A stretch of 64,000 bases of DNA, taken from contig NZ_VOJA01000003.1 of NCBI RefSeq assembly GCF_007923265.1, positions 558,001 to 622,000 on the forward strand, in the 5' to 3' direction. The number at the start of each line of letters is the position of its first letter. The first letter of the stretch is position 1. A program made the translations under genes and the position numbers. Shown here in pieces: positions 57,492-64,000 of this stretch. This DNA comes from Francisella salimarina (lineage in GTDB: Bacteria > Pseudomonadota > Gammaproteobacteria > Francisellales > Francisellaceae). The notes under the pieces were generated by a model that worked only from the letters and a program-made list of their open reading frames with translations, did not search any database and was not told where the DNA came from.

Positions 57492-58274
57492 ATGAAAAAA
57501 ACATTATTTATTACATCACTGCTAGCAATTTCAACTTACTCATTTGCGAGTATGGAAGATTGTACAATTGCTTCTTTAAAAAAAGATTACAATAAAGCTA
57601 TTGAAGAGTGTCTACCATATGCAGAAAAAGATAATATAGATGCTCAAGTTTTAATAACAAATGCGTATGCTCAAATTGAAGATTACAAAGATGCTTTAAA
57701 ACATGGGTTAAAAGTAGATAATTACTATAGTAAAAAAACAGTTCCAACAAATAAAAATGAATTGAAATCATATACTGGAACATTAACAGGTATAGGCAAT
57801 ATCTACTACTTTGGACAAGCTGGCAAAGCAGATAAAACTAAAGGGCTAGAATATATAACTAAAGCCGCTAATTTGGGTAATGATTATGCTCAGTATCAAT
57901 TAGGCACGTTTTATGTAGTTGATGAAAGCGACCCAAGCCAAAATATAGCTACAGCTTATAAGTGGTTTAAAATATCAGATATAAATAAAAATCAAGAAAG
58001 TAAAAGCGATAGCTATACAAATCAGCTAATGCAGTTTGCAAAAGATAAGCCAATGTCATACTGTATAGCTATGGGCGAACAATTAGTAGCACAGGCATAT
58101 ATAGATGGTTCTGCTGGACTACCAAAAGATAACTCAAAAGCTAAAGAATATCTAAATCAAGCTATAGTACTATACCAAGATAACAAACCTACAGCTGAAA
58201 ACACTAAATACTGCCCTACTGGTGCTGACAAACTAAACCTAGAATCTGCTAAGAAAGAGTTGGATAGTTTGTAA
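57492..58274 (+). CDS. Exported Sel1-like repeat protein 1, candidate immunity protein
   Basis: The 260-residue protein has a signal peptide (MKKTLFITSLLAISTYSFAS) and is probably periplasmic. Sel1-like helical repeats are visible: TKGLEYITKAANLGNDYAQYQLGTFYV (in parts GLEYITKAANLGNDYAQYQL), ATAYKWFKIS and SKAKEYLNQAIVLYQ. Sel1 repeats mediate protein binding and occur in known T6SS and effector partners. It directly follows the candidate effector by 68 bases. A paralogue follows the orphan effector tail, with identical ends and a different middle; this pairing pattern is the reason for the immunity call. Confidence 0.65.
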   Translation: MKKTLFITSLLAISTYSFASMEDCTIASLKKDYNKAIEECLPYAEKDNIDAQVLITNAYAQIEDYKDALKHGLKVDNYYSKKTVPTNKNELKSYTGTLTGIGNIYYFGQAGKADKTKGLEYITKAANLGNDYAQYQLGTFYVVDESDPSQNIATAYKWFKISDINKNQESKSDSYTNQLMQFAKDKPMSYCIAMGEQLVAQAYIDGSAGLPKDNSKAKEYLNQAIVLYQDNKPTAENTKYCPTGADKLNLESAKKELDSL

Positions 58275-58276
58275 CC

Positions 58277-58383
58277 AATTCCCCTTCAAGTGTTGAAGGG
58301 GTGGATTGCGTAGCAAGACGGGGTAGTACTTTAAAATAACCACACCCCGCCAACAAGTTGGCACCCCTCTCAAGAGGGGAATT
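58277..58383. repeat. Pair of inverted REP-like palindromic elements
   Basis: A forward element (58277-58332) contains the hairpin CCCCTTCAA-GTG-TTGAAGGGG, a second small stem TTGC/GCAA and ends in ACGGGGTAGTACTT. An inverted element (58341-58383) has GCCAA/TTGGC and CCCCTCTC/GAGAGGGG-type stems ending in AATTT. Together they form a REP doublet of the kind called BIME in enterobacteria. Related single copies lie at 60827 and 61727. Confidence 0.8.
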
Positions 58384-58415
58384 TGTACTAAAGTAATGTT
58401 TTATGAAGGTGAATC

Positions 58416-59090
58416 ATGGGCCAGCTAATATCTGAAATAAACTCTTTAATTGAGCTAACAAATAATATTAAAACACAATCTATTATTGTCATAGTAATAG
58501 TCATAATATCAGTATTTTTATATAAACACTTTAGAAACCCTTTTTCAAAAGAAAATAGAATATATAAAAAACTTGAAAGATTAAATAACCTATCTACAAA
58601 CATAGCTAATAACCCTAATACTTTTTTCAAAAAAACAATTGAATTAAAATTATTGCTTTCAGCTGGTCAGCTATTATATTCAAATTTCAAAATCACTATA
58701 TATAATCACTATGAAACTAATTTGCTATTTAAAGCCCTTGAGGTTTTAAAACCTTTTGAAATCAAAATACTTGGTTCGTCCGGAATACTCCATTTTGAAA
58801 AAGATAAAATTCTTATCAAGAAAGGGCAAGCTTCTAAGTACAACAAGTTTTTGAAAAAAATTAGACTTTTATACGCTTTTTTAATGATACTTTTTTTATT
58901 TATTGGTTATTTACTTTTAATGTTTTTTGAAAAAAATTACTTTATGATATTTTTTAGTATCTTTTTAATGATAATAGGAATTCTTTTTGAGGTTCTTGCT
59001 CTGAATATAGCAGATAAAATTGTAAGAAAAAGAGCCTATAAAAATATATTAAAAAAGATCAAAAAAAGTGAATATATCTTTTTAAAATAA
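58416..59090 (+). CDS. Membrane protein of unknown function between the two toxin cassettes
   Basis: The 224-residue protein has a hydrophobic segment near residues 20-38 (TQSIIVIVIVIISVFLY) and two more at ~150-200 (LLYAFLMILFLFIGYLLLMF and YFMIFFSIFLMIIGILFEVL), with basic ends (KKIKKSEYIF). The middle is soluble (~40-145). I do not recognise the family. It is preceded by a GAAGGTG site. Because it occupies the gap between cassettes, it may be an additional immunity protein for a membrane toxin, but there is no direct evidence. Confidence 0.55.
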   Translation: MGQLISEINSLIELTNNIKTQSIIVIVIVIISVFLYKHFRNPFSKENRIYKKLERLNNLSTNIANNPNTFFKKTIELKLLLSAGQLLYSNFKITIYNHYETNLLFKALEVLKPFEIKILGSSGILHFEKDKILIKKGQASKYNKFLKKIRLLYAFLMILFLFIGYLLLMFFEKNYFMIFFSIFLMIIGILFEVLALNIADKIVRKRAYKNILKKIKKSEYIFLK

Positions 59091-59180
59091 TTAGCTAATA
59101 TTAATATTCAAAAATTGATTAATCATTTCTATCAGTATAAATTAAAACTATGAACATTTATTTGTAGTGAAAGATTTTTT

Positions 59181-60824
59181 ATGACTGAAAAACACTACTT
59201 GGGCTACATTAAATTTATTCAACAAGTTATTTTTCTTTATTATTTAAACACCTTCTTAGAGGGAGGTAAACCAAAGGTATCTGAACTACTAATACCAAGT
59301 GATACTGTACCAGCTGATAAATCTCAAGGTCTTTATGATGCTAAGAAACTAGCTCTAAGTAATAGTGTTGAACTAATACTATCTCAGGCTAAAGATACTC
59401 CTGTACCTAGAAACCAGTTTAATGAAGCCGTGATGAAATACTCTGAAGAGTATATGAAAAAAGGTGCTAAAAAAATAGCTGGGGAAACTAGTGTTACTAC
59501 TTATGAACTAGTTGATAGTATTATCAAGGGTAAGGATATCCCTTCTGCTACTATTAGCCTTATCACAGATGAAAAAGTAGAAACTGCTATAACTAGCTTT
59601 ATAAACAAAGTACATATCAGATATGCTAATAATGAGTTTACAAGGAATATCCTTAGTGACAAAGCACTAAAAGATAAGTTCACTCAGATGGTAGAAAATA
59701 GCTTTGAGGTTAAGAACTTCTTTGGTGCACCGAATGGTAAATCTATCACTAGAATATTACTAAATAGTAAATTTGATACAAATGTTAGAGTAGCTCAAGA
59801 AGTTAGCCCACTATTAGCTAAAGCTGCTAGTGAGAGAAATATAGCTGTAGAGACTAGATATTATAGAGGAGAGACTCACTACTTCGTAGAGGAGAACTCT
59901 TATAGAGAGTTCCAACAGTAAGTATATACTGAGACTGATGATTATCTCAAGAAGCTAGATGAGCAGAATAAGCTAAAAACTAAGAATCTAATAGATAAAA
60001 AGCAATATGAAGAGCTGAAAACTACATCTATTGGTAGTTTAAGATTTAAGTTTGTAAAAGGAATTATGGAGAGTTGTTATGGTACATATAGTGCTATTGA
60101 TGAGCTAAATGAAGAGTTACAAAAACTACAGCAAACAGAAGGTGTAGATAATGCTATAGTATGTTTGGGATTGTATAAGCAGGTATTTGATATACAAAAG
60201 AACTGTGTTGAGATAGTTAACAAATGGAATAATCACAAGCTGAGTATGATGCTAAAAGTAGTACCATGCACAGAGCTATTTGGCAGTATAGAGACAGAGA
60301 CTACCAAAAAGATAGATAACTTAATGACTAAGAAAAAAGATATTAGTCAACTACTCAAGATGAATGATGTAGTAACTGGGACATTAGGGCTAGGTATAAG
60401 TACCCTACAGCTGATACAAAGTGTTCGAAGCCTTGCTGAGAGTATGAACCAAAATGATGAGCATATTATACGTGCTGATATCGCTAACTTTATAAATGCT
60501 GGGGCTACTACTGTGTCTTCTGCTAAGGCTATCGCTGATACGCTTAAAGGCGCTGAGAAAAAGACAACTGAGACTATTGCTAAAGGCTTCGCTGAAAACA
60601 GATCTAAAACTGTAATAAAATTTGGTGCCGAAGTCGCAGAAGAAGCAGCAGTATCTGGATTAAAGCGATTAGGAATAGAAGCAGTAGCTTTTTTAAGTAT
60701 TCCATATTTAGGAGAGATATTACTTGTAATAGACATCGCTACTACCTTATGGGCAGCTTGGGAAGAGGCCCATAAAGATAATATCTATCAACAATGGGTA
60801 AAACTATCTAATCTATACCCATAG
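59181..60824 (+). pseudogene. Orphan copy of the effector C-terminal region, interrupted by a TAA
   Basis: From 59242 the frame reproduces residues ~752-1283 of the effector with about a dozen amino-acid changes outside one variable block. It is preceded by 21 unrelated codons from an ATG at 59181. A single stop, TAA at 59919-59921, replaces a CAA codon (the parental sequence reads CAGCAAGTA, here CAGTAAGTA); the frame then continues intact to 60824. The only other difference is the variable block 60561-60689, which encodes 43 residues instead of 48. It lacks the N-terminal region, so it cannot be secreted alone and looks like a spare cassette. A 252-residue product from 60066 is possible. 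Confidence 0.8.
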
Positions 60825-60826
60825 TC

Positions 60827-60882
60827 AATTCCCCTTCGAGTGTCGAAGGGGTGGCAGTCGTTAGACTGACGGGGTAGTACTT
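60827..60882 (+). repeat. REP-like palindromic element, forward orientation
   Basis: The element follows the orphan tail at 2 bases. It contains CCCCTTCGA-GTG-TCGAAGGGG, then CAGTC-GTTA-GACTG, and ends in ACGGGGTAGTACTT. Differences from the copy at 58277 are compensatory in the first stem, so the hairpins are under selection. Confidence 0.8.
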
Positions 60883-60898
60883 AAAAAATTAAACAAAT

Positions 60899-60928
60899 TG
60901 TCATACTACGGCTTGACCGTAGCATCCA
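60899..60928 (+). repeat. Palindromic repeat before Sel1-like gene 2
   Basis: Same element as at 57444-57473 with the stem CTACGG/CCGTAG around CTTGA and the flanks TGTCAT and ATCCA. It ends 17 bases before the ATG. Where copy 1 has AAGG and GTA, this copy has ACGG and GCA, keeping most of the stem. Confidence 0.7.
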
Positions 60929-60945
60929 AAAAAGGAAAATACAAA

Positions 60946-61716
60946 ATGAAAAAAACATTATTAATAACATCATTACTGGCTATATCAACTTACTCTTTTG
61001 CTGATATAGAGGATTGCTATAAAGCTGGTTTAGCATCTGATGAAACTAAAATTGAGAAATGTTCTCCTTATGCAGAAAAAGATCCTATTGCTACTGGTAT
61101 TTTAATTGGGATATATGCAAAAAATGAAAATAAAGAAAAAACTTTAGAATACTCTAATTGGATTGTTGATTACTACAATAAAAATGGTATTCCTCAGAAT
61201 AAAAATGAATATGAAGGATATACATATGCTGTCTATTTAATTGGAGATATATACTACTTTGATCAAAATAATAAAGAAAATAAAACTAAAGGATTAGAGT
61301 ATATAACTAAAGCTGCTAATTTGGGTAATAATTTCGCTCAAAATCAACTAGGGGATTTTTATAATTCAAATGACAAATTTCCTGGTCTTAATGTAGCTCA
61401 GTCTTACAAATGGTACACATTAGCATCTGCTAATGGTAATACTCAAGCAGATCAAAGTGGTCTAATGTCTGTAATAGATTCTGTAACCAAACAAGCTCCA
61501 TACTGTATAGCCATGGGCGAACAGTTAGTAGCCCAAGCATATATAGATGGTTCTGCTGGACTACCTAAAGATAACTCAAAAGCTAAAGAGTATCTAAACC
61601 AAGCTATAGCACTATATCAAGATAACAAACCTACAGCTGAAAATACTAAATACTGCCCTACTGGTGCTGATAAACTAAACCTAGAATCCGCTAAAAAAGA
61701 ATTGGATAGTTTGTAG
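60946..61716 (+). CDS. Exported Sel1-like repeat protein 2, candidate immunity protein
   Basis: The 256-residue paralogue of Sel1-like protein 1 shares the signal peptide and the last 67 residues (starting CIAMGEQLVAQAYIDGSAG) with one V/A change near the end. The middle (~20-190) is clearly diverged, though the block KTKGLEYITKAANLGN is kept. The in-frame start at 60898 is rejected in favour of the ATG at 60946 with AAAAGGAAAA upstream. It follows the orphan toxin tail and is presumably specific for it. Flanked by REP elements in opposite orientation. Confidence 0.65.
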   Translation: MKKTLLITSLLAISTYSFADIEDCYKAGLASDETKIEKCSPYAEKDPIATGILIGIYAKNENKEKTLEYSNWIVDYYNKNGIPQNKNEYEGYTYAVYLIGDIYYFDQNNKENKTKGLEYITKAANLGNNFAQNQLGDFYNSNDKFPGLNVAQSYKWYTLASANGNTQADQSGLMSVIDSVTKQAPYCIAMGEQLVAQAYIDGSAGLPKDNSKAKEYLNQAIALYQDNKPTAENTKYCPTGADKLNLESAKKELDSL

Positions 61717-61726
61717 ATTTCAAAAA

Positions 61727-61782
61727 AGTACTACCCCGTCAGTCTAATGTCTGCCACCCCTTCAACACTTGAAGGGGAATTT
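61727..61782 (-). repeat. REP-like palindromic element, reverse orientation
   Basis: Inverse complement of the element at 60827: AAGTACTACCCCGT, stems AGTC/GTCTG-like and CCCCTTCAA-CAC-TTGAAGGGG, ending AATTT. Together with 60827 it brackets the second Sel1-like gene with inverted ends. Confidence 0.8.
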
Positions 61783-61953
61783 GTAGCAATAAAATTTTTT
61801 AATATTTATTCTTATTAACTCGAGTAAAAGAATATTAATCAAGGATTTTAAAATTAGTACTAATACGGTAATATTTTATTAGAAAACAAATATAAGTTTG
61901 TATTTAGTTCTATTATTTTTAGAATTACATTTAGTCTTAGATAGGAAGTTAAT

Positions 61954-62784
61954 ATGGCAAAATTTGACAATTCGGAGCAACAATTAGAAACATGTATGAC
62001 TATATTTAATCCATTGGATATAAATATAGATATTAACAATGATGCTAAAGTTGATAAGCAAATGAATAAAGCTCCTAATGCTCCTTCTGAGGAAATTTGG
62101 GAGTCTGCTATAGATAATGCTCTCTACACAGAAAAAACAACTGAAATAACAGTAAGTCTTGAATGTCCTAAATTTGCTGAAGATCCTAAGAATATAGAAG
62201 TTATATTTGATGTGTATGCTGTAGATAGTACAACTATATTAAATTCAAAAGTTGATTTTAGTTATAGAATACCTATAGACACTAAACAAATAGAAAGTTT
62301 AGGGGCTGGTGGGGATACTTTACTTAAAAGTATAACAAGAGATAATTTAGTAACTGTATATAGTAAAGTAAATAGCTATTTACAAAATAAGATACAGAGT
62401 AAATTTCATTATGATATGACACAAAAGTCATTAAAAAATACTATATCAAAGGAGTTAGGTACTGTAAAACTATACGCCCTCGCCTATATAGTTATTGATA
62501 ACAAAATCAAGAAAGGCGATGAAGAAGTAACTATCAAATCAACAAGACCTAATATAGCAATGCATAAATATAAACTTGATGAGCAAGCTAAGACTAACTA
62601 TGATAATTTTATGCTAGAAACTGTAAAAAATAACATAGACAAAGAATTAAAAGATAAGGTTTATTTCTTTAAAGCTTTTAAAGAAATCAAGGGGCTAAAA
62701 GTAGAAGATATCTTAAAGGATAACTTAGTAAACTCTAAACCTGTACCTAGACAAGAAGATAAGTTTTTTGTGAAAATTGGGTGA
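61954..62784 (+). CDS. Hypothetical protein of the T6SS island
   Basis: The 276-residue protein has no signal peptide or membrane segment. It opens with an acidic, Asn/Asp-rich start (LDINIDINNDAKVDKQ), then strands ITVSLECPKF, IEVIFDVYAVDST and VDFSYRIPID, suggesting a beta-domain, and ends in a helical region NFMLETVKNNIDKELKDKVYFFKAFKEI. Family not recognised. AGGAAG precedes the ATG. Position after the toxin cassettes suggests an effector, adaptor or carrier. Its C-terminal ~55 codons are repeated in the fragment that follows. Confidence 0.6.
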   Translation: MAKFDNSEQQLETCMTIFNPLDINIDINNDAKVDKQMNKAPNAPSEEIWESAIDNALYTEKTTEITVSLECPKFAEDPKNIEVIFDVYAVDSTTILNSKVDFSYRIPIDTKQIESLGAGGDTLLKSITRDNLVTVYSKVNSYLQNKIQSKFHYDMTQKSLKNTISKELGTVKLYALAYIVIDNKIKKGDEEVTIKSTRPNIAMHKYKLDEQAKTNYDNFMLETVKNNIDKELKDKVYFFKAFKEIKGLKVEDILKDNLVNSKPVPRQEDKFFVKIG

Positions 62785-62788
62785 TTTT

Positions 62789-62965
62789 ATGCTTGAGTGT
62801 GTAAAAAAAGGCATTAAAAGTGAGTTAAAAGATAAAGCTTATTTCTTTAAAAAATATCAAGAAATAACAGAAATAAACCTTATTAAAGAATTTAAAGGTC
62901 AAAATATACCTGCTCAAAATATATCTAAAAGCGATAATAGTCTCTTTCAAATTAAAAATACTTAA
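62789..62965 (+). pseudogene. C-terminal fragment duplicated from the preceding gene
   Basis: From just before the ATG at 62789 the frame reads FMLECVKKGIKSELKDKAYFFK, closely matching FMLETVKNNIDKELKDKVYFFK of the gene upstream, whose stop is 5 bases earlier. The remainder (EFKGQNIPAQNISKSDN) diverges from the parental tail. There is no proper ribosome-binding site and no N-terminal domain, so it looks like an orphan tail created by tandem duplication. The in-frame TTG at 62777 may simply be read through the junction. Confidence 0.6.
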
Positions 62966-62969
62966 TATA

Positions 62970-64000
62970 CTAGTTATTAGTTAGATCTTTCTCAGTTAGT
63001 GGTTTTATTTGAGCTTGAGAAGTCTTTTTAAGCTGATTATCATCAAATCCTTGAGGCAAATTTGCATACGCATATATTAGCTTCTCTAGAGTACAGTTTT
63101 GAATAGAGCTATTAACGATAAAGTCAGTTGCTGTAAAATTAGCTTGTGCAAAATCACAATCAACAAGCTTACAGTTCGCAAGTATCCCAGTAGCGAAGTT
63201 ATCTCCAGCACCCTTAACTCCAACCAAGTCCGTATCATGCATTTCTACTTGACTAAAATCATTATTTAGCATTTGCGAATTTTGAATCTCAACTTCCCTC
63301 CACTCACTATCACTGAAGTTACATTGTTGAATATTTTCATTATAAAGTAGAGACTTATATATACTATTACCATTAGCAAAGCCCACTTTTAACCATGAGT
63401 TATTATTTAGCTCTGTATTTTGGATCTGGCTTGCAAAAAATGTAACTTTTAAAAAGGAACTATCAGTTAATTTTGAAGAGTCTACCAACATCCCACTAAA
63501 CTGACTTTTATTAAATACTGTCTTTGATATACTAGTTTTTAGTATATTGCCCTTATACCACATCTCTGAATTAAATTTAGATTGTATAATATTACAATTA
63601 TGTAAGTCAGTAGTATGAAGCTGTGTACCACTAAAGCTACATTTAGTAAATGTGCAATCTTCAAAGACAATACTCTTAATAGTAGCTTTATCAAAATTAA
63701 CATTATCAAATGTACAATTAGTAAATGCACTTTGACCTAATTCAGTAGACTCAAATTGACTATTTGTAAAACTACAATTTTTATATTTGCATCCTACTAT
63801 TTTTGCATTATTAAATTTAGCAGCTGAAAAATTAGCTCCTGTATATTTATTAGATACGATTGCACAGTCTTGAGCATTTAAATTAGTAAAGTCAGTGTCT
63901 TGATGATCTATAGTATCTATAGTCTTATCTTGCCAATCTTTATTTAGTTTTTGAACCTTATCTAGTAACAGATCATACGCTGGCTTTGTCCATAATTTAT
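62970..64000 (-). CDS. Pentapeptide-repeat protein, C-terminal part (5' end outside window)
   Basis: The minus-strand frame is open from the right edge to a TAA at 62970, at least 343 residues. Pentapeptide repeats A(N/D)(L/F)xx are visible, such as CAIVSNKYTGANFSAAKF, CSFTNSQFESTELGQSAF, CTFDNVNFDKATIKSIVF and CDFAQANFTATDFI, giving a right-handed beta-helix. DUF2169/pentapeptide proteins are known T6SS adaptors near vgrG, so this may be one; the DUF2169 domain would be upstream of the window. Internal ATGs at 63563 and 63730 are not real starts because the frame runs past them. Confidence 0.75.
   Translation of the reverse strand, partial: KLWTKPAYDLLLDKVQKLNKDWQDKTIDTIDHQDTDFTNLNAQDCAIVSNKYTGANFSAAKFNNAKIVGCKYKNCSFTNSQFESTELGQSAFTNCTFDNVNFDKATIKSIVFEDCTFTKCSFSGTQLHTTDLHNCNIIQSKFNSEMWYKGNILKTSISKTVFNKSQFSGMLVDSSKLTDSSFLKVTFFASQIQNTELNNNSWLKVGFANGNSIYKSLLYNENIQQCNFSDSEWREVEIQNSQMLNNDFSQVEMHDTDLVGVKGAGDNFATGILANCKLVDCDFAQANFTATDFIVNSSIQNCTLEKLIYAYANLPQGFDDNQLKKTSQAQIKPLTEKDLTNN

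Larger units (their letters stand above)
55826..58274 (+). repeat. Tandem cassette, copy 1 (effector tail plus Sel1-like gene)
   Basis: From 55826 to 57423 the effector tail matches 59242-60824 at nearly every base, in the same frame, except for 57145-57288. The Sel1-like gene behind it pairs with the one at 60946. The two units are offset by 3416 bases. The outer limits of homology were found by reading both copies side by side. Confidence 0.85.
59242..61716 (+). repeat. Tandem cassette, copy 2 (orphan effector tail plus Sel1-like gene)
   Basis: Second copy of the unit at 55826-58274. The toxin tail and Sel1-like gene are separated by 121 bases here and 68 in copy 1, because a REP element is present at 60827. 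Homology at the left edge begins abruptly at ATTTAAACACC inside an otherwise unrelated 21-codon leader. Confidence 0.85.

Noticed and set aside
58281..58302. Rho-independent terminator after Sel1-like gene 1
   Set aside because: The GC stem is stable but is not followed by a run of T; the element repeats at other borders, so REP-like repeat is the better description, though it may still stop transcription.
58277..58383. CRISPR array
   Set aside because: Only a few palindromic copies in mixed orientation and without regular spacers; no cas genes in the window.
58388..58630. 80-residue minus-strand frame opposite the membrane protein gene
   Set aside because: The plus-strand frame has a ribosome-binding site, longer length and membrane segments; the minus frame has none of these.
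59919..59921. Possible frameshift or programmed recoding in the orphan tail
   Set aside because: Both halves are in the same frame and the parental codon is CAA, so a simple C-to-T nonsense change explains it; no slippery sequence is visible.
60347..60736. 129-residue minus-strand frame in the orphan tail
   Set aside because: The same frame appears opposite copy 1 (56931-57344) and both follow from codon bias of the plus-strand gene; no ribosome-binding site.
55826..61716. Insertion sequence or transposon behind the duplication
   Set aside because: No transposase or terminal inverted repeats with target duplication are visible; the repeats present are short palindromic elements.

Overview
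The window is AT-rich DNA from a gammaproteobacterium that I read as a Francisella species, on gene content, very low G+C, AT-rich spacers and protein character. Indicators are the bioA / bioBFCD arrangement, a fused FolK-FolP protein, a fused PabB-PabC protein, an ArnT/FlmK-like lipid A glycosyltransferase and the general codon style. The species cannot be fixed from the window alone. No gap longer than 300 bases lacks a gene.

Positions 1-41,500 are an ordinary chromosomal backbone. In order it holds: glutathione reductase (cut by the left edge) with a YbjQ-like protein; a POT peptide transporter; an RhlE-type helicase; folE and a DUF218 membrane protein; a secreted ABM-like protein plus a secreted nitrilase; two tandem Tas-like aldo/keto reductases and an MFS transporter; a folate block (pabA, pabBC, an AMP-forming ligase, folB, folKP); an esterase and a hotdog protein; the biotin block (bioA divergent from bioBFCD, with birA convergent); a ROK kinase and FHS-type sugar transporter; acetoacetate decarboxylase, a FUSC membrane protein and 3-hydroxybutyrate dehydrogenase; a GH3 NagZ-like enzyme; hmp divergent from nsrR with a clear NsrR operator between them; an operon of a small membrane protein, fmt, gshB, hemL and an ArnT-like transferase; arsR-acr3; an SMR efflux protein; rlmKL; and tRNA-Val(GAC).

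Positions 41,850-64,000, directly downstream of the tRNA, form an accessory type VI secretion module. It encodes a putative lipoprotein, a small exported coiled-coil protein, a VgrG-like spike, a PAAR-like protein, a ClpV-type AAA+ ATPase, a PpkA-like membrane Ser/Thr kinase with a histone-H1-like Lys/Thr/Ala tail, a small membrane protein, a second unusual VgrG-like protein, and a 1283-residue VasX-like candidate effector whose start overlaps the end of the second spike gene. A Sel1-like exported protein, the likely immunity factor, follows.

The most interesting structure is what comes next. The last ~530 codons of the effector are present a second time as an orphan copy, followed by a second Sel1-like gene. 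The two copies are nearly identical except for one internal segment of 48 versus 43 residues close to the C-terminus. The two Sel1 proteins share a signal peptide and the last ~67 residues almost perfectly but diverge in the middle. The orphan copy carries a single in-frame TAA. Two families of palindromic repeats mark the unit boundaries. This looks like a polymorphic toxin/immunity system that keeps a spare cassette and exchanges a very small variable block between conserved flanks. Core T6SS sheath and baseplate genes are not in the window and may lie beyond position 64,000. The window ends inside a pentapeptide-repeat gene on the minus strand.
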